From Desmodesmus armatus (lineage: Eukaryota > Chlorophyta > Chlorophyceae > Sphaeropleales > Scenedesmaceae): DNA of 64,000 nt. Below are positions 12,801-23,100 of the stretch, one piece after another (the first letter of the stretch is position 1; each line of letters begins with the position of its first letter). Location of the stretch: positions 1-64,000 of the forward strand of contig VIIQ02000133.1 in NCBI GenBank assembly GCA_007449985.2, written 5' to 3'. A program made the position numbers and the translations under genes. The notes under the pieces are model-generated. The model searched no databases and was not told where the DNA came from. It saw nothing but the letters and a program-made list of their open reading frames with translations.

Positions 12801-15165
12801 GTCGGCCGGTGACCACCCCAACAGGGGTGCTGTTGCAGGTGGTGCGCCTGGAAACTGTAAGGAGGCAGACAACCTTGTCATTCCGCATGCCTTGATAGGG
12901 AGACGCGAGTCAGCGCGTCGTGCAGCTGCAGAGTCGCGGGGTCACCTCACTTGCATGATGAATGCAAGAGCTGCCACTCGACAGCATGTACACATCACCC
13001 TGCCTGTGTGTGCGGCACTTTGCAGGTGCGGCAACTTTTTGAGCGCTTCAGCTGCACGTCGGCTGCGTCCGTGCCCGACGCTCGCTTCGAGTTCTTCAAG
13101 AGTCAGGTGTGGCCCCGCCTGGCTGAGGGGGCTGCTGGTGGGCTGCTGCTGGTGGTGCCCAACTACTTTGACTTTGTGCGCGTAAGGTGAGGCGCTGGAA
13201 AGTTGAACTTATTCTTATGTTTTGAAATGGTTAGTTTAACATTCTTGCAGATTTTTGTTATGGGGCCCCGCCTGGCTGAGGGCGCGCTAGTGGGCTGCTG
13301 CTGGTGGTGCCCAACTACTTTGACTTTGTGCGCGTAAGGTGAGGCGCTGGAAAGTTGAACTTATTCTTATGTTTTGAAATGGTTAGTTTAACATTCTTGC
13401 AGATTTTTGTTATGGGGCCCCGCCTGGCTGAGGGCGCGCTAGTGGGCTGCTGCTGGTGGTGCCCAACTACTTTGACTTTGTGCGCGTAAGGTGAGGCGCT
13501 GGAAAGTTGAACTTATTCTTATGTTTTGAAATGGTTAGGTTAACATTCTTGCAGATTTTTGTTATGGGGCCCCGCCTGGCTGAGGGCGCGCTGGTGGGCT
13601 GCTGCTGGTGGTACCTAACTACTTTGACTTTCTGAGGGTCAGGTGAGGCGCAGTGGGGCATCAAACATGGTCACAGGACACTGCAGCAGCTTGAGCTGAG
13701 GGGGTGGGGTGGGGTTTAACAACACGCGGGATAAAGCGATGGAGTAGTGACATGGGAGTAGTGACAACTTTGAAAGGGAGTGCGCGAGCATGGAGTAGAT
13801 TTGCATGGGGTCACAAGTGTTGCACAAACAGCCATGGTGGGGGTGGGGCTGCTGCTTTGTTCGCCAGGCAACAATAGCATTTCCCACTGGCCGCTGAGCC
13901 AAATGTACCTCATACATAGTGATCCGCCTTTGCTGCTGTTCTCGCTGCCCTTTTGGCTGCCTGCAAGAAACTCCTCAAGGCGGATGCAGAGTACGCAGTG
14001 CTGAGCGAGTACTGCCCAACGGATCAATTCATTAGTCATGATTTCATGTGTTGCGTTTGCTGTGTTGCTTTTGAAATCTGCCGCCCTGCTGCTCCCTCCA
14101 CTCCTGCAGGAACTTTCTCAATGTCGATAGGACTTTGGTTCCCTTCCGATGCTGGGTGTCGTTGCAGCGTAGCTGCGTGTGTCGCCCTGTAACCCCTTCT
14201 TCTTCTTCTTCTTCTTCTTCTTCTTCTTCTTCTTCTTCTTCTTCTTCTTCTTCTTCTTCTTCTTCTTCTTCTTCTTCTTCTTCTTCTTCTTCTTCTTCTT
14301 CTTCTTGTTAATGTCGATAACGCTGTGTCTGCTAGACAAGTCTGGCATCGTCCAATAGGCAAACCTCATCTGGCAGCAGCTCAAGTTCTAATTAGGGGTT
14401 ATAACCCCGCTATGCCCACTTTTTTGCTGCTGCTGAATTTTGCATCAACCCAAAATTTTGCAGGAACTTCCTGAAGGCGGAGGATGCAGAGTATGCGGTG
14501 CTGAGCGAGTACTGCAGCTTCCCGCAGGTCACCCGCGCACGCGCGATGTTCTTCCAGCGGCGGAAGCGTTTGATGATGTACACCGAGCGGGCGCACTTCT
14601 ACCATCGGTACAGGATCCGCGGCATCCAGGTGCGCTTTTGTCTGCGGTGGTATCGCCTGAGCTCTGTGATCAGTTTGCCTGAGGAATGTGTCCCGTATTT
14701 CTCTGTCTCTCTATTGCCTCGGACAGAGGCGTGGCGCGTCTTCCATCTGTCTTCCATCTGTCGTGTGTTTTTGCCAATGTCTTTGGTGCCGCAACGCAAA
14801 CGCTTGCATTATTCTATACCCAAGCGCGCTGCAAGAGTGGAAGGAGGACCAAGGACACATCGCTTGACATGATGCTGCTGCGCCTCCGCCTCCACTCTAT
14901 TGCCATCGTACATACCTCACGTTTGTTCCTTTTCTTATCATCCCTGCAGGACATTTTATTCTACGGCCTTCCAGACCACGCCCACTTCTACGCAGAGATG
15001 ATCAACCTCATTCAGACCAGCGGCAGCGCAGCAGGGGGCCACCACGCCACCATCACCACACTGTTCTGCCAGTTTGACGCCCTCGCGCTGGCACGTGTGG
15101 TGGGCCAGAGCCGGGCGGCCAAGATGCTGGCTGCAGCAAGCTCCCCCACCTTTGTGTTCTGCTGA
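5175..15165 (+). CDS. UTP25: U3 snoRNA-associated protein 25 (SSU processome)
   Basis: UTP25 (DEF in animals) is a nucleolar factor with a degenerate DEAD-box helicase fold, needed for early 18S rRNA processing. Twelve exons: 5175-6082, 6593-6695, 7685-7885, 8492-8588, 9047-9183, 9882-10051, 10748-11055, 11347-11443, 12482-12614, 13026-13186, 14464-14629, 14950-15165. They sum to 2697 bp (898 residues) with every phase closing. Exon 1 is acidic with many Gln runs. Family signatures follow in order: YGVKDRLISRWQEVHQ, VLLHVLNHCAKTADVIKKNN, RDQGFTRPKVLLLLPMRN, FAGNLDDHFRLGIRITRGQI, DFLSSIEICVVERADVMLMQ, VPNYFDFVRVRNFLKAEDAE, MMYTERAHFYHRYRIRGIQD and the C-terminal TFVFC. The start was chosen at the Met before KLALLLKGKRPA; an open frame continues upstream without similarity. 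Nearly every intron carries copies of exon edges. Confidence 0.95.
5995..6408 (+). repeat. Three copies of the 3' end of UTP25 exon 1
   Basis: About 90 bp ending at the exon 1 donor (5995-6084) recur at 6161-6251 and 6309-6408. All contain a GA..CCCAC.GA.GG..TGTGGAAGAG core. Copy 2 has lost the donor (AAGTCAGT). Copy 3 keeps GACAA|GTGAGT and could act as an alternative 5' splice site. Confidence 0.8.
6643..7146 (+). repeat. Four-copy array of UTP25 exon 2 end plus intron start
   Basis: A unit of about 150 bp is repeated four times (starting near 6643, 6800, 6952 and 7096). It contains GTCTATGGTGTGAAGG, CTGGCAGGAGGTGCACCAG, the donor GTGGGTGCGAGG and a long G run. The first copy is the real exon end. 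Later copies carry one extra G (GAAGGGAC). Copies 2 and 3 keep the donor; copy 4 has lost it. Confidence 0.9.
7829..8192 (+). repeat. Three copies of the 3' end of UTP25 exon 3
   Basis: The exon end encoding AAKPYPGGPGWVPGQPDE (7829-7890) recurs at 7968-8030 with an intact ACGAG|GTGAGG donor. It recurs again at 8133-8192, more degraded. Confidence 0.85.
9137..9478 (+). repeat. Two copies of the 3' end of UTP25 exon 5
   Basis: The exon end encoding LVALAMKETRADSVQ with its donor (9137-9186) recurs at 9425-9478. An AT-rich stretch (9295-9380) unlike the rest of the gene lies between. Confidence 0.85.
10323..10845 (+). repeat. Three copies of the 5' end of UTP25 exon 7
   Basis: The first ~100 bp of exon 7 (real copy 10748-10845) have two earlier copies at 10323-10422 and 10536-10632. 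They share GACCCCATGCAGTCAGACAT. The middle copy even retains an acceptor (CACACAG followed by GTTGGGGATT). C runs sit before each acceptor. Confidence 0.88.
12363..12520 (+). repeat. Two copies of the 5' end of UTP25 exon 9
   Basis: The acceptor and first codons of exon 9 (GCAGGCAGACCATCCTTAC at 12478 onward) are preceded by a near-identical copy at about 12372-12410. C runs lie around both. Confidence 0.8.
12584..12850 (+). repeat. Two copies of the 3' end of UTP25 exon 9
   Basis: The exon end with AACAGGGGTGCTTTCGCAGG (12584-12617) recurs at about 12819-12850 in the following intron. Confidence 0.7.
13108..13645 (+). repeat. Four-copy array of UTP25 exon 10 end plus intron start
   Basis: Four copies with a period near 150 bp carry GGGCTGCTGCTGGTGGT, the codons for NYFDFVRVR, the donor and an AT-rich intron start (AAGTTGAACTTATTC). 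The three intron copies are nearly identical, so the expansion is recent. Copy 4 ends in a variant GGTCAG|GTGAGG. Confidence 0.9.
13960..14530 (+). repeat. Two copies of the 5' end of UTP25 exon 11
   Basis: The exon start encoding NFLKAEDAEYAVLSEYC (14464 onward) has an earlier diverged copy at about 13968-14030, with CTGAGCGAGTACTGC. The real copy follows a (TTC)n tract. Confidence 0.75.
14195..14306 (+). repeat. (TTC)n microsatellite in UTP25 intron 10
   Basis: A nearly pure pyrimidine tract of roughly 37 TTC units, about 155 bp before exon 11. It is a homopurine-homopyrimidine mirror repeat capable of triplex formation. Confidence 0.95.
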
Positions 15166-15550
15166 GCAATCTGCCCGGCCATGTGTCTTGCTGATGAGGC
15201 TTTGTGCTGATGTCAGGCTGATGTTTATGAGGTTTTTTTCCCTGAACATCAATTGCTTGCTAGTAGTGCAAAGCAGCATGGGTAGCGCTGCTCTGTCGGC
15301 AGCATGTTTCCGGGCAGCCATGTTGCTGGGCCGCGACCAGCTCCCCCACCTCAGTGTGTTCTGCTGAGCCTCAGCAAGCTTGGCAAGCTGCCTGTCGTTT
15401 CTGTGTGCAACGTGTCTACATGATGAGGTCACCTGATGTTGACTTGTTTTTCTGAACAAGCCTTACAAAAAAGCATGGGAAGCACTGCTTTTGTCAGCAG
15501 GAGAGCTTGACCTGAGGTATGCTGGCTCCCCAACCTTTGTGTTGTGCTAA
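15121..15550 (+). repeat. Three copies of the UTP25 stop-codon region in the 3' UTR
   Basis: The C-terminal codons with the stop (CTCCCCCACCTTTGTGTTCTGCTGA near 15141-15165) recur at about 15339-15367 and 15525-15548. AGCATGGG..GC..TGCT.T.TC stretches recur with them. The duplication pattern thus also affects the terminal exon. Confidence 0.7.
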
Positions 15551-16469
15551 GAAAGGTGCCTTCCCGGATGCTTCTTGCAAGCAGTTGGTGATGGTGTGGG
15601 CCCCCAAGTTATGGGTGTACTGCTGAACAAGCAGTACACTACTAGACAGTGTGGGCAGCAGCAGTGCTGCAGGGGGTGCACCTCTGGGCCAGCTGCGCAG
15701 CCAGCCATCCATGTTGTGCCACAGGAGTGCTACAGAGTCTTAGTCTGCAAGCAACAAGTGCTGTCGGCTGGCATGGGTGTTTGCACACACCGGCAAAGTA
15801 TGCAGTGTGGCCATCTCAACATCTCAAAACGTGAGCGCCACCCGATCAAGATGAGTAGTTGTCACATGACAGGTGGGCACCATACATGCAGCCAAACTAG
15901 CTAGAACGACACAAAGGCTCCAAAGCAGCCTGTGTGCAGCATGCACACCCATCAGCGCTGTGTTTCCGTTGACAGACACGGCAGCTTCAGCCTCTGCGAT
16001 CTTATTACAACCCATCAGCGCTATGCAGGTGATAAGCGTGGCATGTCAAAGCGCAGCGCAGTGCTTTGTTTAGTTGGAGATTTCTCCAAATATGGCAGAT
16101 TACAGGTAATTCCTTTGGCAGCAAGGGAAAAGTGCATGGCACACTTTGCCAAATTCTGTGGTCAAATGAAATTCAGGGGTACCCCGGTTTCGCCAAACAT
16201 GTAGCCAAAAAACAATGGTGGTGCTGTGTGTCACCAAACGTCCAGCTGGCAAAAGTCGCCGGCCAGCCACGCTGGCTCGTCGCCCTTCACCTGCCTGTTA
16301 CTGTTACTGTACTTGCTACCACCAACGATTGGCACGGCAAGCTTGATATGGTGCTTCATCAAGACTCATTCAGCGTGTGATCTCGTTCAAGCCACCAGCT
16401 CGAGCTGTGACGCTTCTGCTCGATAAACAACCTGGCCCTCAGATCGCACACCGACCATCTCTCACCATC
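15551..16469. other. Intergenic region between UTP25 and the F-box gene
   Basis: Holds the rest of the UTP25 3' region and the 5' region of the F-box gene. I see no convincing exon or RNA gene. Confidence 0.4.
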
Positions 16470-18412
16470 ATGGCTCTCGCTTCTCTGCCAGACGAGGTTC
16501 TCAAGCTCATTCTGCACTACGTTCCTCTCAAAGACCGGCTAAGCAGCTGCTGCCTTGTGAGCCAGAGGCTACATGCTGCAGCACTGGCAGCAACACAGCA
16601 GGTGGTGCTTGGGAGCCACAGTGAGGGCGTCTCCAACCAGCAAGAGGACTGCTTCAAGGCTTGGATGCCACAGTATGGGCAGCATCTGACACACCTGGAG
16701 CTCTGGTGCTTGTCGCAGCCCCTGCAGCAGCTGGCCTGCCCCAACCTGCTGCACCTCAAACTTTGGAAGTGCAGCGTGCAGCTGGGACCAACAGCAGATG
16801 GCCACCCAGGTGTGATGCAGGCCTGTACCAAGCTCACGCATCTAAACCTGGTGTGCAACATCATTGGCGCCGCTGAAGGTGCTGTGCTGCACTGCCTGTC
16901 GAGCCTGGTGCACCTGGAGCACTTGAACTTGCGACCGTGGGATGCGCAGTACGAGTCATGCCAACCTCTTCAAGGACTCTGCAGCAACACACTGCCTTGC
17001 TTGACGAAGCTGACATTCTTGCACGTCCATAATCTCTCCTACGAGAACCTTGCCCAGCTGGGTGGCCTTACCAGCCTGCAAGAACTTCACTTAGCAGGAG
17101 CCGATGATGATGTTGCACTGGGCCCCATAACTGTGCCCGGTATGGTGCTGCCTGCGTCTCTGACAAAGCTTACGCTGAGGTTGCCGGTGGAAGCTGGCAT
17201 TCTGTCCTTGGCCCCAACAACGCTGCAGGATCTACAGGTTTGTGAATACGTAGAGGGACCCGCCGAGGGACCTGGATCACTGTTGTCATACTTGTCTGGT
17301 TTGCAGCATTTGGTGCGACTCTGGGTCGATCCGGAGGCCGCAGGCTGGCCGCCTGCTGGTCCTGCATATTCGGCTGTCACAGCCAGCAGCAGCCTGGTGT
17401 CACTTTGGATGTCTCAAAACAAGCTACCCAGGGACGTTTGGTCCCATGTGTTTCCTGCCACACGGAAGCTGCTGCACCTCACAAGCTTTTGCTTTGTGGA
17501 TTACCCAGATGTGATTTTGGGTCTACCTGCAACCTGGATTGCAAATGACTTGTCTTGCCTTGTTAGCTGCTGCCCCAAGCTTTGCAAGCTGAGTGGCATC
17601 ACTATGCAGCATGGGTGCCATGTGTCCTACCTCAGTAAAGTTACCGGGTTGACTTCTTTGAAGGTGCTGTACGCTGATGCTGGTGCAGCAGCCCTTGAGG
17701 GCTCTATGGGGTGGTTGGCAGCCGTCAAAAAGCTTCAGGACCTGTCCATTACTTTGGAGGACCAGGACGTGACTGTTGCATGCCTGCTGCCCCTCACAAG
17801 GCTAACAGCACTGACTAAGCTGACCTGCTACTTTCGTGATGAGGAGCGGGACTCTCTGTGCAACCTCACACAACAGGTAGGACGGCTATTGTTTGTGTTT
17901 GATATGTGGCAAGTGGCTTGTCGCTTGACTTGCTCGCTGTGAGAGTATTCTACTACTTTGCGCTTTACAACACAGCTGAGCACTCAGTGTGTTCCCCAAT
18001 AACTAGCATGCTGGATCATCAAATGGCTTGAGTGCTTCTTATGGTTGGTGGTGGTGGCATGGGGAATGGCAGTGAGCGCGCATATAAGCTGGCTTCCTTC
18101 ACTTCTGCATGCTGTGCTGACAAGACACACTCCCTGCCTGTGTTTGTGCTGCAGGACAGCTCCAAACCTGATGTATGGCTGCAGCTGGTGCAGCACTGTG
18201 CTGCAGACTGGGACAGCCAGCCCTTGACTGTGCGCAGCCTGGCACAGCAGCTGGCAGAACAAACAACAAAGGCGGCTGAGCAGGGAGCACTGGTTGCCCG
18301 ACAGCAGCAGCAGCTGTGGGACCAACAGCAGGTTGTAGCAGAGCAGGGTGCGCGCATTGCTGTCCTGGAGGGTCACCTGCAGGCGCTGCTACAGCGCTTC
18401 CCACCCGTGTGA
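16470..18412 (+). CDS. F-box protein with leucine-rich repeats
   Basis: Two exons, 16470-17876 and 18155-18412, join in phase 0 to give 554 residues. The N-terminus reads MALASLPDEVLKLILHYVPL followed by a serine/cysteine-rich helix and VSQRLHAAALAA, a typical F-box that would bind SKP1 in an SCF ubiquitin ligase. Residues ~70-460 contain repeated LTHLELW, LLHLKLW, LTHLNLV, LEHLNL and LTKLT motifs, a leucine-rich-repeat substrate-binding region. Exon 2 encodes a Gln/Ala-rich segment (EQTTKAAEQGALVARQQQQL) likely to form a coiled coil, ending LQALLQRFPPV. The Met chosen begins the F-box directly; the frame stays open a little upstream. No exon-edge copies are seen in its single short intron. 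The target protein cannot be told. Confidence 0.85.
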
Positions 18413-20148
18413 GCAATCGTAGGCTGCTGTCTTCCGCAGTTCTCAACCCAAGCAGATGTTGTCTGCACAGGGGTGCTGTGTTGTGTGGTGTAGACACAGG
18501 GAGTGCATCCAGCCAATGCATGAACCATCCAAGGATGTGACATTCCGAAGTTGCGTAGAAGTGCGTGGGAGCGCACAGAAATGTCGTTTGGTGTCAGGGT
18601 TGCTGGGATGCAGGCAGGGCTAGGGTTGTGGCATGGTTTTGTGGCATCTTGCTGGGAGGCGTTCAAAGTGTGGTATGTGTGCACAACACGAGTGCCTCTG
18701 TTGGTTCGTGGGTGCAATTCTTTGCGCCTTCCCTCAGTGGTTGCCCATGCGGGGGGGGGGGGGGGGGACTTGTTGAAACTAGTCTTGAAACTTTCAGGCA
18801 GCAGCTGCAGTGCATCTTGATTGAGTTTGGTGCTTCTGCAGCCCTGCTGCGTGTATAGGGCAACATTGGATTGGGGACACATGGTGCTTTTCAAGCCCTC
18901 CACAACTATAGTTTGCATGCTGCATGCTGGCTGTCAGGGTCACTTTGGTTGGCAATGGGGTGAGGTGCAAAACCTGCACTCGTGCACTCAATTGGGAGCT
19001 GCCTTCCCCTGCATTGCAATGCAGGCTTTGGCATATAAGGGCTGGTTGTTGTTAGTTTGCAGCAGAACCAAGGCAGTAAAGTGGCAGATGCTGGGTTGTG
19101 GCAGCAGTGCACGTCTAGTGTCAGGGGTACGAGGGTGCAAGGTTGGGCTTTACAGCTGGGAAGGCCTGCCACATTGCCTCGCACAGCAGCCATGCAACCC
19201 TGAGGCCAACGGATAGTTGCTTATTCCAAACACAGACTGCAACCTGGCAGTAAAGCACCGGTTGTCCAGACACCAACCAACGAAACCTGACAAACACAAT
19301 TCTTCCAGCAACCTGCAACCAACAACAGTGACTGGCATCCTCCCACTCCTCCTATCTACTGAAATATGCTTACTTCCCTGTGCTTCCCTGTTACCGACAA
19401 AACAATATACCACACCGTAGGTACACCCAGCTCAGCTCAGCCACAGCACTACAGATGTCCCTGAAGACCAGCTCCCAGCGCAAGCTGCACTCCTCCTGAC
19501 TGACACGCCCAAGACATGTTGTACACCTCTGCCACACCGTCACTCTCAACACACCGCACTCAATGCGTTCTACCGGGTAAAACAGTGACTGCTGCCCACC
19601 CAATGTCAATTGCCTGGGCAGACACCTGATTCCTGCTCACAATCACACTGTGCGCACACACCTTGTACTTGTGCTGCAAACACTGGTGTTGCGTCAACCC
19701 TGACATGCCTGCACATTACCGTGCCAAACAAAATGCTGTGGCATCACCTGTTGCACACTCAGGCTTGACTGCATTCGTTGCATGATTGAGCAGTCAAGCC
19801 CTAGCCCAAGCCAGACGAGGAGACCCACACACTCTCGAGAAGCATGACATGCAACCGCTGTTGCCTTCCATGCCATCACAACCCAATTCACTCCCCAGCA
19901 CTCAAACTCCAGATCAGCCGAGCGGCCCTGTCAACCGGTTCTGCGTATGGGGTTGGCTTACCAACATGCTGGTACGCAACCCGCAACAGAACAGCCAAAA
20001 ATCACAAGACAGCCTGGCGTTGGGCCCATGGGCTGTGCATGTGTGGCTCGGGGGGCACTCACGACACAAAACAACCCTCCACTCAACCATGGCATGAAAC
20101 ACTCAGGAGATGCATTGAGAAGGTGGATTGAGATAGATGAAGCTCTGT
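18413..20148. other. Convergent intergenic region
   Basis: The 3' ends of the F-box gene (plus) and the DUF1995 gene (minus) face each other here. A G run lies near 18750. I see no supported gene. Confidence 0.4.
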
Positions 20149-23100
20149 TCAGGCGTTGGGCAGGATCTCCAGGGAGACTTGTTTGAGACTGGGTCGCTCC
20201 TGGCTGCTCCACACGCACACCGTCTCTTCAGGGTCTATGGGGCTGCGTCGCAACACCTGCCAGGGGCCAGGGTAGGCACGGAACAGCGCACCTGCGGGGC
20301 AGTGCAGAACAGACAGTGAGTGATGAGTGAGTGACTGAGTGAGTGACTGAGTGACATCTAGAGGGCCTCAACATACTTTGGCAGGTGGCTGCCAGGGACC
20401 GGGGTAGGCACGGAACAGCGCACCTGCGGGGCGACAGTATGACAATGGGGGAATGCGGTAGTTCCAAGTTGGAGTGCTTAAGTGAAAGGGAAGGACTCAT
20501 GGACTAGGACTGTGGCAAGAGTGTTGAGACAATAATCCAGAAACATGGGCAAACTCCTGCCGGCGCAGTGCGGTGTGGTGTGGCGTGGTGCGATCAGTCG
20601 TGTGCGGTGCGGTTGAGCTGTTGTTTGGCTTTGCACGCTGCACCCCCACTCAACTGGCCCCTTGAAGTTGTGGATACAGTTGGCACACTCCACCTGGCGC
20701 CGTGCACGGGTTCCCCTTGCCCTCCCTCCTCCCTCCCCCCTCCCCCACACACACCCCAAACACACACCTGGTCGTGACCCCTTGAAGTTGTGTATAAAGT
20801 AGGCACACTCCACCTGGCGCCGTTCACGGATTTGCCCCGCCCCCCACATACAAACTTGCACACACCATGACCTACAAAATGCGCATTGCTGCTCCCTCCC
20901 CCCCCCCCCCACACACACGCACACTCCCCCCCCCCCCCCCCCCCCAAACCACACACCTGGCCGTGACCCCTTAAAGTTGTGTATGAAGTAGGCACACTCC
21001 ACCTGTGGTAGGAACTCCTTTGAGATCTTAGCCAGCTCAGGGAAGCCCCAGGCAGGGTAGTAGCCGCCCCGCAACCGGTCAAGCTCTCCATTGAATATGA
21101 TGAGGGGGCGGCCAGTGGGACCGGCTGCATTGTTGTACAGCTCACGCGTTGCACTCAACTCCTCCCTGCACATGAAAACAGTCATGAAAACAACCACATG
21201 AAAGCAACCATGACAAATCAGTAGAAATTGCAATGATTGACAGGAATTCCAGGCTACTAAAAGAGAAGGAGGGTGGCCATTAGCGTTGACGGCTCGTGGG
21301 CTACGAAGGACAGGGAAGGGAGAACAACGTAGCAGCCACCCCGCTGCCAAAAGCTCCCCATTGAAGATGATAAGGGGGCGGCCGGTGGGGCCTGCTGCAT
21401 TGTCATACAGCTCACGCGTTGCACTCGACTCCTCCCTGTGCGGGTGTAAGGAATGAGGGGGGGGGAGGGGTGGTGTGCAGACTGTGATGTACCAAGCGAA
21501 TACACCCACGAGCAAACAATGCTCGCTGGCTTTTGCCGGGGAAGGATTCCAGTCCCTGGATGTTGGTATAAGTAACTTAGTATTGTGCAGGCAGGACAGC
21601 CAGGCTGAACACCTGACATAGTGTGATTGAGTGCTGAGAAAGCAGGCACATACAGGTGTCACACTCTGACAGTTGACAAGAACCAAACAGCACGTGTGTA
21701 CAGGTGGCACAAGTCTGAACCTACCCAAACTTTACACAACTACTTTCTGGTTCGTGTCAACTGTCAGAGTGCAACACCCTTCAACTGCATGCAGCTGCTG
21801 TGTGACAGCTGCTGGACTGATTGATTGTCCAGCGTTGCGCCTGCAGAAGTGAGTGCACCTCTGCCGGCCTAACTCCTCCTGCTGCTGCCGCTGCTGGCCC
21901 GCATATCTGTCTAGACCCTGACGTCAGTTGGCGTCATTGTGCTGCTGCTCACCGTGGGTTGAAGCTGGGATAGGCCACCTGCAGGGACACAACAACACGG
22001 GCGGGCAGGCAGGCAGGTGGGCGGGCAGGCAGGCAAGCAAGCAACGACTAGGAGAATCCAGGCCAGCAATAAGGGCAGTGGGGTGAGCTAGCCTAGTTAC
22101 AGCTGTAGTCTAAGAAACAGACAGCATGGAGGTGGTTGGTACTGCTGTTTCTGGTTCCTTGGCTTTCCCCCCACCATGGTATTGTGCCCATGACCATGGT
22201 TGTGGACTCAATACCTTGGTAGGTGAAAGCCAAGAAACCAGAAATAGCAGTACACACCACCTCCATGCTGTCTGTTGCTTATACTACAGCTGCAACAGCT
22301 CTCTAGCTGGTGATGTGTACTGCAAATTCATACATGTACATGCACCCACAAAGACCACTAACAGCAAAAAGAACAGAAAGAGCGGGAAGGGCAGCAGCAA
22401 CGTACATACGCACCACATACATGCTGTCTGTATCCTTTGTGAGGCTTGACGGCTGGAACTTGTTGCCAAAGTTGACACCCAGCATTGCCCATGCTGCAGA
22501 CTGCTTTGTAAGGTAGCCATACTGGAAGCCGGCATCATCATCGAACTGTGCTGACAACTCCTTGCGGCCTGCTGAGGGGTCTGAGGTCTGGCCGGACCGC
22601 GCAACTGCAAGCTCCTGGGGGGGGGGGGGAGGAGGGGTACGGTGAGGCGGCGGGGGGGGGGGGGGAGGACAGCAGGCATGGTAGCTTACCACCCACAAAG
22701 TGCAGAACAAGCATGGACACAGCATGATTAAGGTGTAAGGTAGCCATACTGGAAGCCGGCATCATCATCGAACTGTGCTGACAACTCCTTGCGACCGGCT
22801 GAGGGATCCGAGGTCTGGCCAGACCGCGCGACTGCAAGCTCCTGCTGTTGACGGCAACGGAGGGGGGGGGCAAGGCAGGGCATAACATCACGCATGGTGG
22901 CTTACAACCCACATAATGCAGGACAGGCCTGAACACATTGTGAGGAAGGTGTGGGATACCAGTGCTGGGAGCCGGCCTCATCCTCATTTTAGGCTGCTAA
23001 ATCAGTCACTTTGTTTCGGTCAGAGTTGCTTTTGCCCAATGAGCCTTTTGTTGGCTCCCCAAACGGGCGATGTTCTGTGTAACATCCAATCACTAAATCC

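Noticed and set aside
14036..14384. Poly-Arg, poly-Lys or poly-Glu frames
   Set aside because: Artefacts of the (TTC)n tract inside a UTP25 intron.
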